Source of the DNA: Sciurus carolinensis
Lineage: Eukaryota; Chordata; Mammalia; Rodentia; Sciuridae
Direction of reading: 5' to 3'
NCBI RefSeq assembly: GCF_902686445.1
Contig: NC_062226.1
Span: forward strand, 14,542,001 to 14,606,000
DNA length: 64,000 bases
Positions within the stretch are counted from its first letter, which is position 1, and each line of letters starts with the position of its first letter. Shown one piece after another: positions 22,380 to 33,300 of the stretch. The notes under the pieces were generated by a model that searched no databases, had not been told where the DNA came from, and saw only the letters and a list, made by a program, of their open reading frames with translations. The translations under genes and the position numbers were made by a program.

Positions 22380-22700
22380 ATTGAAATTAGTGTCTGAGAT
22401 GTTAAAAAATGACAGATCATTTGGATTGCAACAGCCACCCTTTATTTAATCAACTCTCTATTTTCTAAAATGGGCTAGAGATTAATTTATATCCCTTTAT
22501 AACGGTGATAAAGACACACATCACTTGCTACGGATACACTTTAAGGAACAGATTCATTCCCATAAGGCTAGCCTTGAAGCAAATTTCTCTAAAGTGAATT
22601 AGATTTTTCCCATTGATTTACATGATTAAATTAAAGATGTGTTCTCATGGGAAAAGTTGACCAATAAATGGAATTAAAAAAAATTTTAATGCAAGAATGG
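22380..22700. promoter_or_regulatory. Candidate conserved noncoding element
   Basis: AT-rich unique sequence with ATTTAATCAA near 22444, AGATTAATTTA near 22480 and GATTAAATTAAAGA near 22623. No repeat match is seen. It ends in an A-run and a G-run near 22676-22706. Function inferred from composition only. Confidence 0.3.
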
Positions 22701-22894
22701 GGGGGGCACTTGCAGACTATTATGGGTGCAGCGGTTCTTTGCTAGCACGTACTCGCTGGGAGCTATCATCCTCACCCGACATTTACTTGGATGGGATGTC
22801 ATTCAGTGCAACGCATAAGATGCTTTCCTTTCTAAACTTTATAGATAGGGGAGGGTCAGCCATAAAGGGTGGCTGGTGAACTGATAACGGAAGG

Positions 22895-23040
22895 AGGCAC
22901 TTTCAAATTCTCAGTCACCTTCTGAAGGGATGTTATTGTCCTTATTTGAAAGAGGAGAGCTCAAGGCTTAGAGACATGAAGCCACTTGTCCAAGGTCTTG
23001 AACTAAGTCTATCTGACTACAAAGCTTATGCTTAATGAAC
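22895..23040 (-). repeat. MIR SINE
   Basis: Antisense MIR: 'gttattgtccttatttgaa' near 22932, 'aaggcttagagacatgaag' near 22963 and 'cttgtccaaggtcttgaac' near 22985. Confidence 0.75.
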
Positions 23041-23294
23041 TTCCTTGTAAGAATGACTTTCTATCTCTCTTTTGGGTGGGATCCTGTTCTTGGACTCAAA
23101 TATAGGAATAGCTATTGCCTATAAATTCTCTCAAAATGAAACAAGGCTGTTGCCCTGTGGGCACCTGGTCCCACAGACAGCGGTTACCTGCTTCCTTCCT
23201 TCCAGTTCCACCTCTAAGTTGGCAGCAAGTCGTCTTTTGGTACAGTCTGGCTCAGGCCTCTGGGGAATCAAGAGGACGTGACAGACAGGCACAG

Positions 23295-23420
23295 AAGGAG
23301 AAGGATGCAGGAGTCCTGCTTTTCATCTGGGCTCTGCCTTGCTCATCAGCTGTACCCCAGGGTAAGCCCCTTCCTCTTGGAGCCTCAGTTTCTCGTCTGT
23401 TGAACGAGGAGTCTGCACGG
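23295..23420 (+). repeat. MIR SINE fragment
   Basis: Sense MIR: 'catctgggctctgccttgc' near 23324, 'gagcctcagtttctcgtctg' near 23380. Confidence 0.7.
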
Positions 23421-23544
23421 CAGGGGTTCTTTAAGGCCACCCCACTGCTGGATCTGATTCTCTCTGCTTCTTTTGATTTCTCTGAGGCTGCTTTCATGTT
23501 CACACAAAACCAAGAATTGACCGTATGTACGGAGAAATATTGAT

Positions 23545-23850
23545 CAGCCGTTTTGTGTATTTAACGACTGGCATTTAAACTGAGAGACATTGCAGGTTAA
23601 AGAATGCTGTTTGCAAACAGAAAGAAGTACCATAAAAATCAAATATATGCAAGCCATACACACAGCAACAGCAAATCAAGTACACAAACAGAAGTTGGAG
23701 TTGCATCATTATAAACTCCTGATGGGGACAACGCTGCGGCAGTTTCAAAGACAATTTTCATATAAAAATTGATTCTCTCCATGCTTCTCCCATGATTCAA
23801 ATGAAAGATGATGATTTTTTTTCAAAGGAAAGTAAGTTCTTTAGGAATAT
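23545..23850. promoter_or_regulatory. Candidate conserved noncoding element with forkhead palindrome
   Basis: A perfect 14-bp palindrome CTGTTTGCAAACAG lies at 23607-23620; each half is a FOX-like TGTTTGC core. The surrounding sequence is AT-rich and shows no repeat. Regulatory role inferred. Confidence 0.35.
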
Positions 23851-23981
23851 GAGTTTTGATGTTTAAGCTCATATTGAAATTTCTGAATCTGGTGCAGCGA
23901 TGACAAATGCGAATTGACTTCGAAGATCTCAGAAGTGGAGGCAAAGCCTTATATTCACATTGCATAAAATTAGCCTATCAA

Positions 23982-24192
23982 TTTTCTTTTTCTTTCTTTC
24001 TTTCTTTTTTTTTTTTTTTTGGCAGTACTGGGGATTGAACCCAGGGTGCTCTACCATTGAGCTACATTCCCAACTCTTTTTATTTTTTTATTTTGAGACA
24101 GGGTCTGTCTAATTTGCTGAGTCTGGCCTCAAACTTGTGATCCTCTTGCTTCAGCCTCCTGAGCTATTGGGATTACAGGCATGTACCAACAT
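23982..24192 (-). mobile_element. Sciurid B1+ID composite SINE
   Basis: The plus strand shows the antisense element: poly-T, then the ID part ('actggggattgaacccaggg' with a B-box-like segment), then the 7SL-derived B1 part ('gagacagggtctgtctaa', 'gggattacaggcatgtacc'). CTATCAA before it (23975-23981) and after it (24193-24199) is a likely target-site duplication. Diagnostic of squirrel-family genomes as I remember these SINEs. Confidence 0.9.
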
Positions 24193-24324
24193 CTATCAAA
24201 TGCTTTTCATGTGCTGTGTCTCAGTCGTTCTACCATTGAGAACACAGGCCCGCAGCGGAAAATGCCTTCTGCAGTTGGCTCCGAGGCTTCTGACTCTAAA
24301 TTCAAGTGGTTTCAAACAAAACAA

Positions 24325-24960
24325 TTATTTATTTAACAAAGTTTTATTGAGTGCCTAATATGTGCTGGGTGTTGCCCCAGACTCTAGATGATAAGAACTT
24401 ACAGTGAGATCATATATAAGCATTTTAGACAAAGCAAAGGGTGAGCAATATGGAACTGAGAATATCGGTTTTATCACTGTCAAAGCTGAGGCAGGAGCCT
24501 ATGGTTTGCATCTCAGGCACAGGGGCTTCTGAATACTGACCTTGGAATCAGGACAACCTGTGTACCTCGTGATAGCGGATGAAGTACCTTATCCCTGGGG
24601 GAAGTTTGCTTTAAGAGAAAGGAGAGGGAAGAAAAGGGGCTTCACATCTCTCTTATATTCCAGGGAAGGAGTGGGTGATGGGTGAAGATGCCGAAGCCTT
24701 CCCTACTGGGCTTCCTGATCATGGGAGCAAACAATGGAAGTGGGAATGTTATGGTTTCCTGCCATGTCTTCAGGTGGCACATTCAGGACAGGAGGAGATT
24801 GTGAGAAGATGATGAACTCCGTTTGGGGTCGGAGATCTTAAGTGTCACTTAGTGGAGATGGTCGGTGGGTGACTGGATGTGCGGAGTCCAGAGCTCAGAG
24901 AGATGGGTGTAGAAAAGCGTGGCCAGCGTAAGAAATGGCGGCGTGGGAAGAGAAGGAAAG
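24325..24960 (+). repeat. Ancient interspersed repeat pieces, family not assigned
   Basis: 24325-24420 has 'ttattgagtgcctaatatgt'. 24785-24905 has 'gtgtcacttagtggagatgg' and 'ggagtccagagctcagag', which I recognise as parts of the long unnamed ancient repeat. The middle is too decayed to follow. Confidence 0.4.
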
Positions 24961-25439
24961 AAGCCCAGAGGGCAGACTGGGAAGGCCGGGAAAGAGAAGG
25001 GAGAGGAGGCCCTTGCAGGAGAAGGAGAGGGTGTGGGCAGGGCTACAAGGAACATGGGACCATGGGGATCAACCAAGACGAGGAGGAGAAGGTTTGAAGA
25101 TGGGGGAGGAGCGGAGTGGGAGCCGCGCGCCCGGCCGATTTGCATTCAGAATTGCCCTCATTTTCTGGCTGTGAGATCTTGAGTCAGGGGCTTAGGAAAA
25201 GGTTGCTATGAGGACAGTGACGGCAATGATGATGAAGATTCAGAGATGGTGGCAGGGATTGCCAGAAATGGGAAGGTTGAGCTGGACCAGGTCCAGGAGT
25301 CTGCAAGAGAAGAGCTCACCCTGGTACAGTCTATCCCAGGGAACAAGACCAGCACTCAAGGAACAAGGACATCTCTTTCCTGAAACTTCACCTTATACTT
25401 CCCTAACGTGCTTGTTCTAATAAGAAGGTTGGGGGGGGG

Positions 25440-25620
25440 GGAACCCAAACTAATATTACAGACATGGAGGCGGATGCATATGCAAGGAAGTTATTAAAAA
25501 CGCCTTGATTTTAATAAATTTACCACCAGGTAGCAATCTCTCAATGTCGCCTCTTTCCAATTTGCATGTGTAACTGGCATCTCGTTAAAACATCATTAAG
25601 AAATTGAAAACCAGGAAGAC
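25440..25620. promoter_or_regulatory. Candidate conserved noncoding element with two POU-type sites
   Basis: ATGCATATGCAA at 25474-25485 matches 11 of 12 bases of the MORE palindrome bound by POU dimers. A perfect octamer ATTTGCAT lies at 25560-25567. The sequence between is AT-rich and not repeat-like. A G-run (25430-25440) adjoins it. POU-factor binding is inferred. Confidence 0.4.
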
Positions 25621-26120
25621 ATAAACAGAAGCAGAGAAGAAACAGAGGGGGTTGGTGGGGGGCTGTGGGTAGCAGAAGAGGGGGCTCTTGCAGATAGCAC
25701 AAGAAACCTAACTTGGTTATCCAGGCCCAACCAGATTCACAGGCGACGGGAATTAGAGTTGATAGAGATGCTGTTTACAGATTGGCAATTATAAGACTGG
25801 TGTAAAATCTTCGTTTTCCTGAAATGACTGAAAATTGCTATACAAGCTGCTGCCATCTTTCCTCAGCTGGACCATCCTTTACTGCTTGGGAGGGCCTTTT
25901 CTTCAAAGGATTAACATAAGAGGACAAACCCCACGGAGACTGGGCTCTTGGATTCTGTGTCTTTGTGGCCAGATTAACCTCTTCCCCCCCCCCATTTGTG
26001 TTTAAGTGTGATTTTTATTGTTGTAAAAATAAGATATAACTATTATTGAAAAACCTAGATAAAAATACATGTGGTCAAAATGTTCTTAATAGCCACAGTG
26101 GTTTAATAAAAACAGGTCAA
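25621..26120. other. Unique noncoding sequence
   Basis: Nothing recognised apart from a C-run near 25984. Confidence 0.3.
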
Positions 26121-26124
26121 GCTT

Positions 26125-26325
26125 TGGAAGTGGGCAGGTGTGGGTCTGACACTTTACTCTGGGATCAGTTACTTAGCTGTGTGTGACTCAGGAACTAATT
26201 TCCCTGTCTGTAAACTAGGGAATGCAGTTTTGGGGAAGATGGAATGAGACAGTGCTAATAAGTGCTGGCTTGGTATCTGGTACAGAGTAGTGTTCAGTAA
26301 ATGGTAGTTATAATTTAAAACCCTT
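26125..26325 (+). repeat. MIR SINE
   Basis: Sense MIR near full length: 'ttacttagctgtgtgtgac' near 26170, 'ctgtctgtaaactaggg' near 26204 and 'tggtacagagtagtgttc' near 26279. Confidence 0.85.
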
Positions 26326-26499
26326 TTCTTCTTTTCCTTCCTTCTAAAATTCATTCCTCCTCCTTGAAATTCTTTGCTGGTTTTAAGCCCACTGAAAAAT
26401 TCTGACACACTGGGTCTTTCATAACTTGTCCCCAGTATATCTAGTTGGTGCTCTTCTTATATAAATATCAGAGAGACAGAAATCATATGTGTGCATATT

Positions 26500-26860
26500 T
26501 TATTGGTTTGCATTAGCCTATTGAAAACCCCCAATGTTTCAGTGACTTGGTGCTGAATCAAAGCTTATTTCTTGTTCATGCTATAGTCCAATCTGGGATG
26601 GGGACTGCTCTGCTCCACAGAGTCACTCAGGCACTCAGACTCCTTCCATTTAGTGGCTTTGCTCTTTGCTAGGTTCATGGATTTATTTTCATTTATCCAA
26701 GAAAATCAACAATGGTGAAGATTCAGCCATTCTTTTCTGCGCGGACCATGGAGTGACACACACCACTTTTGATCTTATTGTATTAATGGGAAATAGTCAC
26801 ATGGCCCCTCCAAGATTCATGGGGAGCTGGGGAATGTAGTTTGTCAGTAAGACCTGAGAA
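26500..26860 (-). repeat. Ancient LTR/MER-type repeat, antisense
   Basis: 'gcttatttcttgttcatgc' near 26563, 'tctgctccacagagtcactc' near 26610 and 'agtcacatggcccctcc' near 26794 followed by 'ggggaatgtagtttgtc' are the antisense form of the repeat seen at 34620-34960. Family name uncertain. Confidence 0.55.
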
Positions 26861-28080
26861 AGAGGGTGAGTTCTCCCAGCCTCTGCTCTGTGAGGAGCTA
26901 CAACATGCGGAACTCCGGTTGAACAATATGGGAAGCACCCTAGTTGACTTGTCTTGAGTGATGTGTGTACCCTTCCGAATGAGGGTTTCCAGGGTTCAGA
27001 ATGACACCTCCCAATCCCAACCATATGACTCCAATGAGAGAGGATCGGTTCTCTAGGAGAAAGAGGAACATAGTGCTAAGAAGCAGAGCCGATGCAGAAT
27101 GCTATGACCCAACGTCGAATGCTAGAACCCGATGCCCAGCACTGTCAGATGGCCAGGGGGACAGATGTGTGATGCAGAAGACATGGTCTTATCAACACAC
27201 TCACACTGACAGAACTATTAGGGGAAAATTCTGCTGGGGTATGATCAAGTGTTAGAAGACAGACATTTTATTATGTGCTTAACTGAATTCAAGAAGAAAG
27301 AAATGGTAGTACAAACGGAGCAGCCTCGGACTGGTAGAAAAGGATTATTTGTATAATCTCCACGCGACTTTGAATCAGATGATCAGCTGGGAAAATGAGA
27401 TCCCCTTCATTGTTGAAACAGGGCATGATTCTATAATATCTACCCCATAGCATTGCTGTGAAGCAAAGGAGAGAGAATATATGTGAAAAGCTATAAATGT
27501 GGTAATTCTTAGTGCTCGATAAGGCTTCAGGGAAGAAGAATTCAGGGTGGATATGCAGAGGAGGAGGAGGGGAGGGCGTCCCTGGCCGGGGAAGCAGAGG
27601 GCCGACTGTGTGGAGGTGTGGAGGGGAGATGGCGGACAGCCTGTCACTGGGGCAGCAGGAGAAGCTCCATTCATGGGCCTCAGCTGCGGCGTTGAGCTTC
27701 CCACCTCTTATGGATCCCCAAGTCCCTCTTAAGGTAAAAATTTGGAATCTAGGCAGGTGATTCTGCCTCAAGTGCCAAGATTCTTCACTTTTCCTGAGCA
27801 GCTGGCTGGGCCAGTCCAGTTCCTAAGGAAGATTTATACACCAGAGGGCAGGGCTTCCAGCTGCCTGGAGGTCCTGTGTCAATCTGACTGAATCTCTCTC
27901 TCTCCCTCCCTCTCTCTCCCTCCCTCTCTCTCTCTCTCTTTCCTTTTCTACACACACATATTACAGATTGCGCAGACTCGTGGGCTAATAACCCTCACAT
28001 ACGGGGGTCACAACTCCCCTCTGGGCTCTGGAGTCGTGTGTCCTAAACTCAGACCCCGGAAGGGTGAAATTAACTGGGGC
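26861..28080. other. Unique sequence with a pyrimidine microsatellite
   Basis: No gene recognised. 27892-27949 is a (TC)n/(CCCTCT)n tract. Open frames on both strands at 27289-27771 show no domain. Confidence 0.4.
27892..27949. repeat. (TC)n / CCCTCT microsatellite
   Basis: A continuous pyrimidine tract of about 58 bases, able in principle to form triplex DNA. Confidence 0.9.
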
Positions 28081-28284
28081 CGAGGGCTCCATGGTGTGTA
28101 CTGTGCTGAGAGGAGCCTTGTCGCAGTGCTTCCCACAGGTGCCCGTTCCGGAAGGACGCATACCAGCCCCACGTCACCGAGGAGCAGAGGCCCAGAGCCC
28201 TGAGATGTCTTGCTCGCAATCGTACAGACGTCTTTGTATGATTTTTCACGGAGTGCCTCGCGCGGGCCTCCGACCCTCACGAAT

Positions 28285-28425
28285 GTGCTACCACAGAGAA
28301 GTTTTCATCTTTACTGATGAGGAGACTGCAGCTCAGGGGAAGGGATTTGCACGGGGTCATGCAGTGAGTAGAAAAGCACAAAGCTGGGATCGGAGCTGGC
28401 TCTTGCCTCCGTGAGCAGCAAACGC
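28285..28425 (-). repeat. MIR SINE
   Basis: 'ttactgatgaggagactgc' near 28312 and 'caaagctgggatcggagc' near 28379 are antisense MIR parts. A second, weaker antisense MIR may lie at 28085-28215. Confidence 0.65.
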
Positions 28426-28454
28426 CAGGGACAGCAATTCCCGTGGTCCAAGAC

Positions 28455-28572
28455 GGGCAGCTCGTGTTTATTTGACACTTGCTCTGCTCCGGGTTTCGGG
28501 CTGAGTGCTTTTATATACAAGCCCTCTTTTCGTTCTCACAGCCATCCCTGGTGATAGGAGTAAGTGGTTTTG
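28455..28572 (-). repeat. MIR SINE, part before the LTR insertion
   Basis: Antisense MIR 'ctgagtgcttttatatac' to 'gtgataggagtaagtgg'. It is cut at the GTTTTG target site (28567-28572) and resumes at 29268. Confidence 0.8.
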
Positions 28573-29267
28573 TGTTGGGGGCTGTGCCAGCCAGAACGGC
28601 GCCTGATCACATGGGCAGTGAGGAGGTTAATTAGCATAAGTGCACTCAGGTGATTTATCACTGGCCGTATTCAGTTAAGTCCACCCACACAACGTGTGGA
28701 CAGGCCACCTGCTCAGGCCTGCTCGTTTTGACCCTTGCCGTGGTGGGGCAGCTGGCTCCTCGCCTGATCGCAACTGGTGTGGCCCCGCCCTCCGCCTCCT
28801 GGATATAAGCGGGCGGTGGGCGAGGGCTAAACGGTAAGGAGCGACAGTAAGAGCAGCAGACAGCAGAAAGAAGTAGAAGCCACGAGCAGAAAGGAAGAAG
28901 TGGCAAGCAGAGAGAAGCAGTGAATAGGGGCAGCGGCAGAAGGCAGATCGCAGAGCGGAGAACTGAGAACACAACTTTAGGTTGCAGATCACAGATCGCA
29001 GTATGCGGGACACATCACTGAAGCACCTTAGGTAGACTACCCTTAGTTCACAGGATACAGGACGCACCTTTAAGAAGAAGCAGCAGAACTAAGAGGATAA
29101 GATCTCTGAAAGTGTAGTCTCTCTCTCTTAAGCAAAGTCTCTCTCTCTCTCTCTCTCCTCTCAAAGCAAGTAAACCCTTGTTTCCTCTATCCTCTATACC
29201 CGCACAAATTGTTGCTGCAGGCGGTGACAAATACCCATGGATTTGGCACCGCAAAGAGCCAGTGACA
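28573..29267 (+). mobile_element. Solo LTR of an ERVK/IAP-like endogenous retrovirus
   Basis: A 695-bp LTR starting TGTTGGGGGCTGTGCC, which resembles the start of rodent IAP LTRs, and ending in CA. GTTTTG stands directly before (28567-28572) and after (29268-29273): a perfect 6-bp target duplication, the size usual for ERVK. U3 has a GC-box-like segment (about 28781-28797) and TATAAG (28804-28809). The transcribed part is purine-rich, then CT-rich, with a possible polyadenylation signal AGTAAA (29169-29174). No internal region is present, so the provirus has collapsed to one LTR. Many CpGs remain, so it is fairly young. Confidence 0.85.
29121..29165. repeat. (CT)n tract inside the solo LTR
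   Basis: Two CT runs separated by a short TTAAGCAAAG segment; probably part of the LTR family's own R/U5 sequence. Confidence 0.8.
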
Positions 29268-29345
29268 GTTTTGCCCATTTCACGGGTGTGGAAACTGAGT
29301 TAAATCATTGCTTGAGTTGAATAACTCGACAGGCTTTGAGTGCAG
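29268..29345 (-). repeat. MIR SINE, part after the LTR insertion
   Basis: Continues from 28572: 'ttttgcccatttcacggg' and 'gtggaaactgagttaaatc' are the next MIR segments in order, showing that the LTR landed inside an existing MIR. Confidence 0.8.
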
Positions 29346-29404
29346 CCTCAGTGACCCTGGCTTCCTCTCCATAACCCCTGGGTGGAAATTGCCTGGCTAG
29401 GGGT

Positions 29405-29620
29405 GCTGCTAGCACTTGTGTCATTTTACACACATTTTTATCTGTTGTCCAGCTAGGGTAGGGGGATGGGGACTATCGCTGAGTGAACAGCTACTCAGGT
29501 TACCCCAGCAAACCTGCACAAGGACTCCAGAAAGTGGGAACTCCTGCTATGTCCATTCCAGATGGAAAAACCAGGGCAGAGAAGCAGGGCGACTTGGCCG
29601 GGGTCAAGCTGATGGAGGGA
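29405..29620 (-). repeat. MIR SINE, degraded
   Basis: 'gctgctagcacttgtgtc' near 29404, 'ttccagatggaaaaacc' near 29557 and 'gaagcagggcgacttgg' near 29581. Confidence 0.45.
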
Positions 29621-30080
29621 GGGATGTCCTGATCACTGCTGAGACATTTCTGGGTGCGTCTGTGAGGATGTTTCCAGAAGAGATTAGCATTTGACTCTGG
29701 ACTGAGTACACACACCCTCGCCAACTGCCTGGGCATCGTTCAACCCACTGAGGGCTTAGACAGAACAGAAGCATGGAGGAAGGACCAGTTCACTCCGTCT
29801 TCTTCAGCCAGGACATCCATCTTCTCTTGCCCTCATACATCCCAACTCCAGGTTCTGGGGCCTTCGGACTCCAGGACTCACACCAGCAAACCCTGGTGCT
29901 CAGGTCTTTGGGCTCAGACTGATTCACACCACCAGCTTCCCTGGTTCTCCAGCGGGCAGAGAGTGTATTGTGGGACTTCTCTGCTCCCATATTTGCATGA
30001 GAAAATTTGCAAAATAAACCCCCTCCTATATGTCTACGCATATATACCTGTGAACAGAATAGGACACATAAGGTAATATA
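29621..30080. other. Unique noncoding sequence
   Basis: Nothing certain. 29790-30010 may be an old LTR end, but no boundary is visible. Confidence 0.3.
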
Positions 30081-30082
30081 AC

Positions 30083-30381
30083 CTCCTCAACTTAGGCAAC
30101 TTACAATGGGGGTCCTGATAAACCCATCGTACACTGAAAATATTGTCAGATGGAAAATGCATTTAATACTAACCGATGGGACATCATGGCTCAGCCCAGC
30201 CTGGGAACATTACGTCGGTCCTCAGTTAGGCTAAATCATCCAACACAAAGCCTGTTTTACCAGAAAGTGTTGACGGCTTCATGCACCGGCTGTACTGAAA
30301 GCAAAGACAGAGTAGTTATGTGTGTGTTCACACCACGGTAGAGCTGAAGGATCGTAGGTTGGGCCGTGGTAAGTCGGGTTG
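30083..30381 (+). mobile_element. Nonautonomous DNA transposon, old
   Basis: The ends are imperfect inverted repeats ('aacttaggcaacttacaatgg' region; 'gtaggttgggccgtggtaag' region). The inside contains 'ataaacccatcgtacactg', 'aaatgcatttaatac', 'aaatcatccaacacaaagcc' and 'ctgtactgaaagcaaag'. I recognise the family by sight as a mammalian hAT-Charlie-type or similar element, but cannot fix its name. Confidence 0.7.
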
Positions 30382-30384
30382 TCT

Positions 30385-30695
30385 GTGTGTCCTGTTGGTT
30401 CTGTTTCCCTGCAGAACCTAAAGCAGGGAAAGGGGCAGGTTCAGCTCCCTCTGCTGCCAAGAGCACTCCCCAGTGTGCATTACTGCCCTGTGATTCTCAC
30501 CCACGTCCCTGATTTGTTTCAGTGTTGTGGCTTCACCTTCTCCCATATGTGAATCGAACCAAAGGATGAGTTTTTCCTGGAAACAAGGAGATTCCAGGCT
30601 TTTTGGTTACAGGAATCAAATATCTGTTTCCTTATATTCACCTAAACTAAAAGAGCCATGAAGTTAACCAGGGCTAGAGCTTTCTTTAAACTTTG
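30385..30695. other. Unique noncoding sequence
   Basis: Nothing recognised. Confidence 0.3.
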
Positions 30696-30699
30696 CTAT

Positions 30700-30880
30700 C
30701 TACTGAGCACACACAGTGAGTCAGATAGTGCCTAAGCACTAGTGCTCTAAGGACTTGCAAACCTCAAGGTGGGTATCATTATTTCTGGGCTCAGAGAGGG
30801 TGGGAATCTTGCTCAGGGTCACCAGCAAGGGATGGCAGTGCTGTGATCAGAACTCAGGCCTCCTGCCACGAGGTCCTGAC
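30700..30880 (-). repeat. MIR SINE
   Basis: Antisense MIR: 'ctgagcacacacagtgag' near 30703, 'aaggtgggtatcattatt' near 30766 and 'cagggtcaccagcaagg' near 30814. Confidence 0.8.
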
Positions 30881-32345
30881 AGGTTCTCATTGCACGACTG
30901 CCTTTGAGGTTTATAAAAAGAAAGACATGGGTGCCGGGTGAAAGCTTGTGGGTCGCCTGACAAGTTATAAAAGAAGACGAGAAGGAGGAGAGGGAAAAGG
31001 CATAGGTAGCTCCGACTCCAAATACTTCCTTTTTTTTTTTTTTCCTTTAATGTTTTTGGAATGAGAGATAAACTCGAAAGATGCCTGTAGGGCCTACTAA
31101 AAGCTCGCAAAAATGACAGGGAAAATTACACAGCTGGAAAAAACTGTTTGAACATTTCTTATGACTTAAAAAAACCAAACCTGGACCAACAAAAAACCGA
31201 GTGAGAGGTAACAGCCCCGGTGGAAGACCAGAGGGCGGAAGTCTCAGGAGTGTGCGCTTTAAATCTGATACACACCCCCTGGCGGCTGGAGTCCTCCAAC
31301 AGCGAGCGAGGCTTCCAGACAGGCAGCTCCTGGTTCCTGAGCATGTGCCAGGTGCCTAAGGGGCGGGGAGGGCGTTGTTCGCATCTAAGGTTTGGGAAGA
31401 TCACTCCTGAGGCCGACTCCGGCTCCATCTGATTGTTCAGAGGTGACGGTCACCCTGTCACCCCTTGGGCTTACTCTGGGTGCCTAGCGTTGCCCCGAGC
31501 AGTTTTCTCATTTGCTTCCAGTCCCGGTGGGGCTCACCCTGCTCCTTCAGGGCCATCAGCCTGGATCCTCATGTCATGATGTGTGGTATCCGCATTCCTG
31601 GGGCAGCCTGACTGCGCGTGTGTGCTCACACCTATATGCACACGCATGTGTCGTGGGAAGGGGGTTCGCATACTCTAGGGCATGTGCAGCTGTGGATTTC
31701 TGTTTCCATGGAGTCAGCTCACCGTCTGGATCTGCTGTCTGTGAATGTTACCCTTTCAAGACGTGGAACTCAGATCCATTCCTTGCTTTCACCCAAATTC
31801 ACTCTTGGGCCTGGAGTGGACGGAGCACAGGGTTTGCAGCCGAGATGGCTTGTGCTATGGCAGTGTAGCAGCAAGGGATGTCAGAGCCATTTCTGTTCTG
31901 AAAAGAACGTTTTCCTGCCTCCCTCTGGCCTTCCCCACCGACCACCATGCCTTAAGTCGCGTCTGGTCTTCCCACCGCTCTCCAGCTCTCTCCCTCCCTC
32001 CTTCTCTTTCTGTCCTTCCCTGACAAATAACCAGCCAATGGACCACCTATCTGCAAACTCACTGGTTACCCAACCAGTCAACCAATATTAACCAACTAAC
32101 CAGTCAGCCAACTAATCAAAACCGCCATTATTAAGAAAAGAGAAAGACATGTCAGTCAATCTCTGAAATAATCATGTGGGGAGAAAGAAAGGAAGGAAGG
32201 AAGGAAAGAGGAAAGGAAAGAAGGAGGGAAGAAAAAGAGGAAAAGCAGACTCTCCTTCCTGGGTGTAGAGCAGTTGTCTGTTTCCGGACCCACCTTCTGC
32301 TCTCCACTGGAAGTTCATCAAGGTGTCTTCCCAAATTCACACCCG
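30881..32345. other. Unique sequence with simple repeats
   Basis: No gene. A poly-T run lies at 31030-31043. An ACCAACTAACCAGTCAGCC-like degenerate repeat spans about 32030-32120. A (GGAA)n-like purine tract is at 32184-32245. Confidence 0.4.
32184..32245. repeat. (GGAA)n-like purine tract
   Basis: AGAAAGGAAGGAAGGAAGG-type tract. GGAA runs can bind ETS-family factors; that is general knowledge, not evidence of function here. Confidence 0.85.
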
Positions 32346-32349
32346 CCGT

Positions 32350-32555
32350 TACTGAGAACTTGGTATATCCAAGTCACCGTTGGGTAGTTGGATTTGCAAA
32401 TCTGCACCAAGTCCTTCAGTCCTTACAATGACCCTATGGCACGGGTAAAACTGTTATCCTCTTTTTCCATATGAGGGAACTGAAGCTGGGAGAAGGGAAG
32501 TCACTTGTCCAAGGTCACACTCCAGAACCAGGCATGGGACCAGACCAGGCTGACC
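32350..32555 (-). repeat. MIR SINE
   Basis: Near full-length antisense MIR: 'ttcagtccttacaatgacc' near 32415, 'gagggaactgaagctggg' near 32473, 'acttgtccaaggtcacac' near 32503. Confidence 0.85.
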
Positions 32556-32609
32556 AATGCCCATTAATCTGAAAGGTTGGGGGCCCCTTTATAACCTCTG
32601 AATCTTGTT

Positions 32610-32790
32610 CTAACTCCGCCAAGCAAGCATCATCTTATTTTGTCCTTAAATCAGCCCTAAAAGTGGGTATTTTCATTCCCACTTTATCATTCCAGAAAAC
32701 TAGGGTTCGGGGAGGTGGTTTTCCAAGGGTCCCACTCCCTGGATGTGGCGTAGCCCAGGGTGTTAATTCATGGCCCCAGACTCTAGCTCT
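32610..32790 (-). repeat. MIR SINE
   Basis: A second antisense copy: 'aaaagtgggtattttcattc' near 32659 and 'gaaaactagggttcgggg' near 32695. Confidence 0.7.
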
Positions 32791-32794
32791 GCTC

Positions 32795-33300
32795 TGTGTT
32801 CTGCAAGCCTCCTGGATATGGAGATAAATGAGATAGAGAGGACTTGGCATCTAGAGGGCCGCTCGGATGTGGAAATGGATACGCACAATGGCCAATTCTG
32901 TCGCAGGACTGCTTGGCACGCAAGTGTCACAGAGGAGGCATGGCCAGCTCTCTTGCCCAGAGGAAGCTGCCCAGAGGAAGTGACCCTGGAGCAAGGTTCA
33001 GAAAGGTGACTAGGAGTTTACCACATGGACACACTTGTGAGGAAGGGAAGGACACTCCAGGCAGAGTGGACTCCTAGGGAATGGCGTGACCTTCCAAACT
33101 CACTGTGCTTCTTTGAGGAGCTGCAGGCAGGTTGGAAGGGTTGGTTCCCAGCGGGAAAAGGAGTGGTACAAACTCAGGTCCAAAAGGTCAGCAGGGACCA
33201 GCAAGCCAAAGGCCTGGAATGCCAGGCCAAGGGTTTAGACTTGACCCTGAAGGCCCCTGGGAGCCGTGGGAGGCCTCTAAGCGGGTGGCCACTTTAAGCA
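32795..33300 (+). repeat. Ancient interspersed repeat, family not assigned
   Basis: 'gacactccaggcagagtgg' near 33051, 'ggcctggaatgccaggcc' near 33210 and 'gggaggcctctaagcggg' near 33268 follow the order of the long unnamed repeat. A short tandem copy of TGCCCAGAGGAAG lies near 32955-32980. Confidence 0.5.

Noticed and set aside
27000..27260. 84-codon Arg/Thr-rich frame
   Set aside because: Short, no domain, no conservation evidence; consistent with chance.
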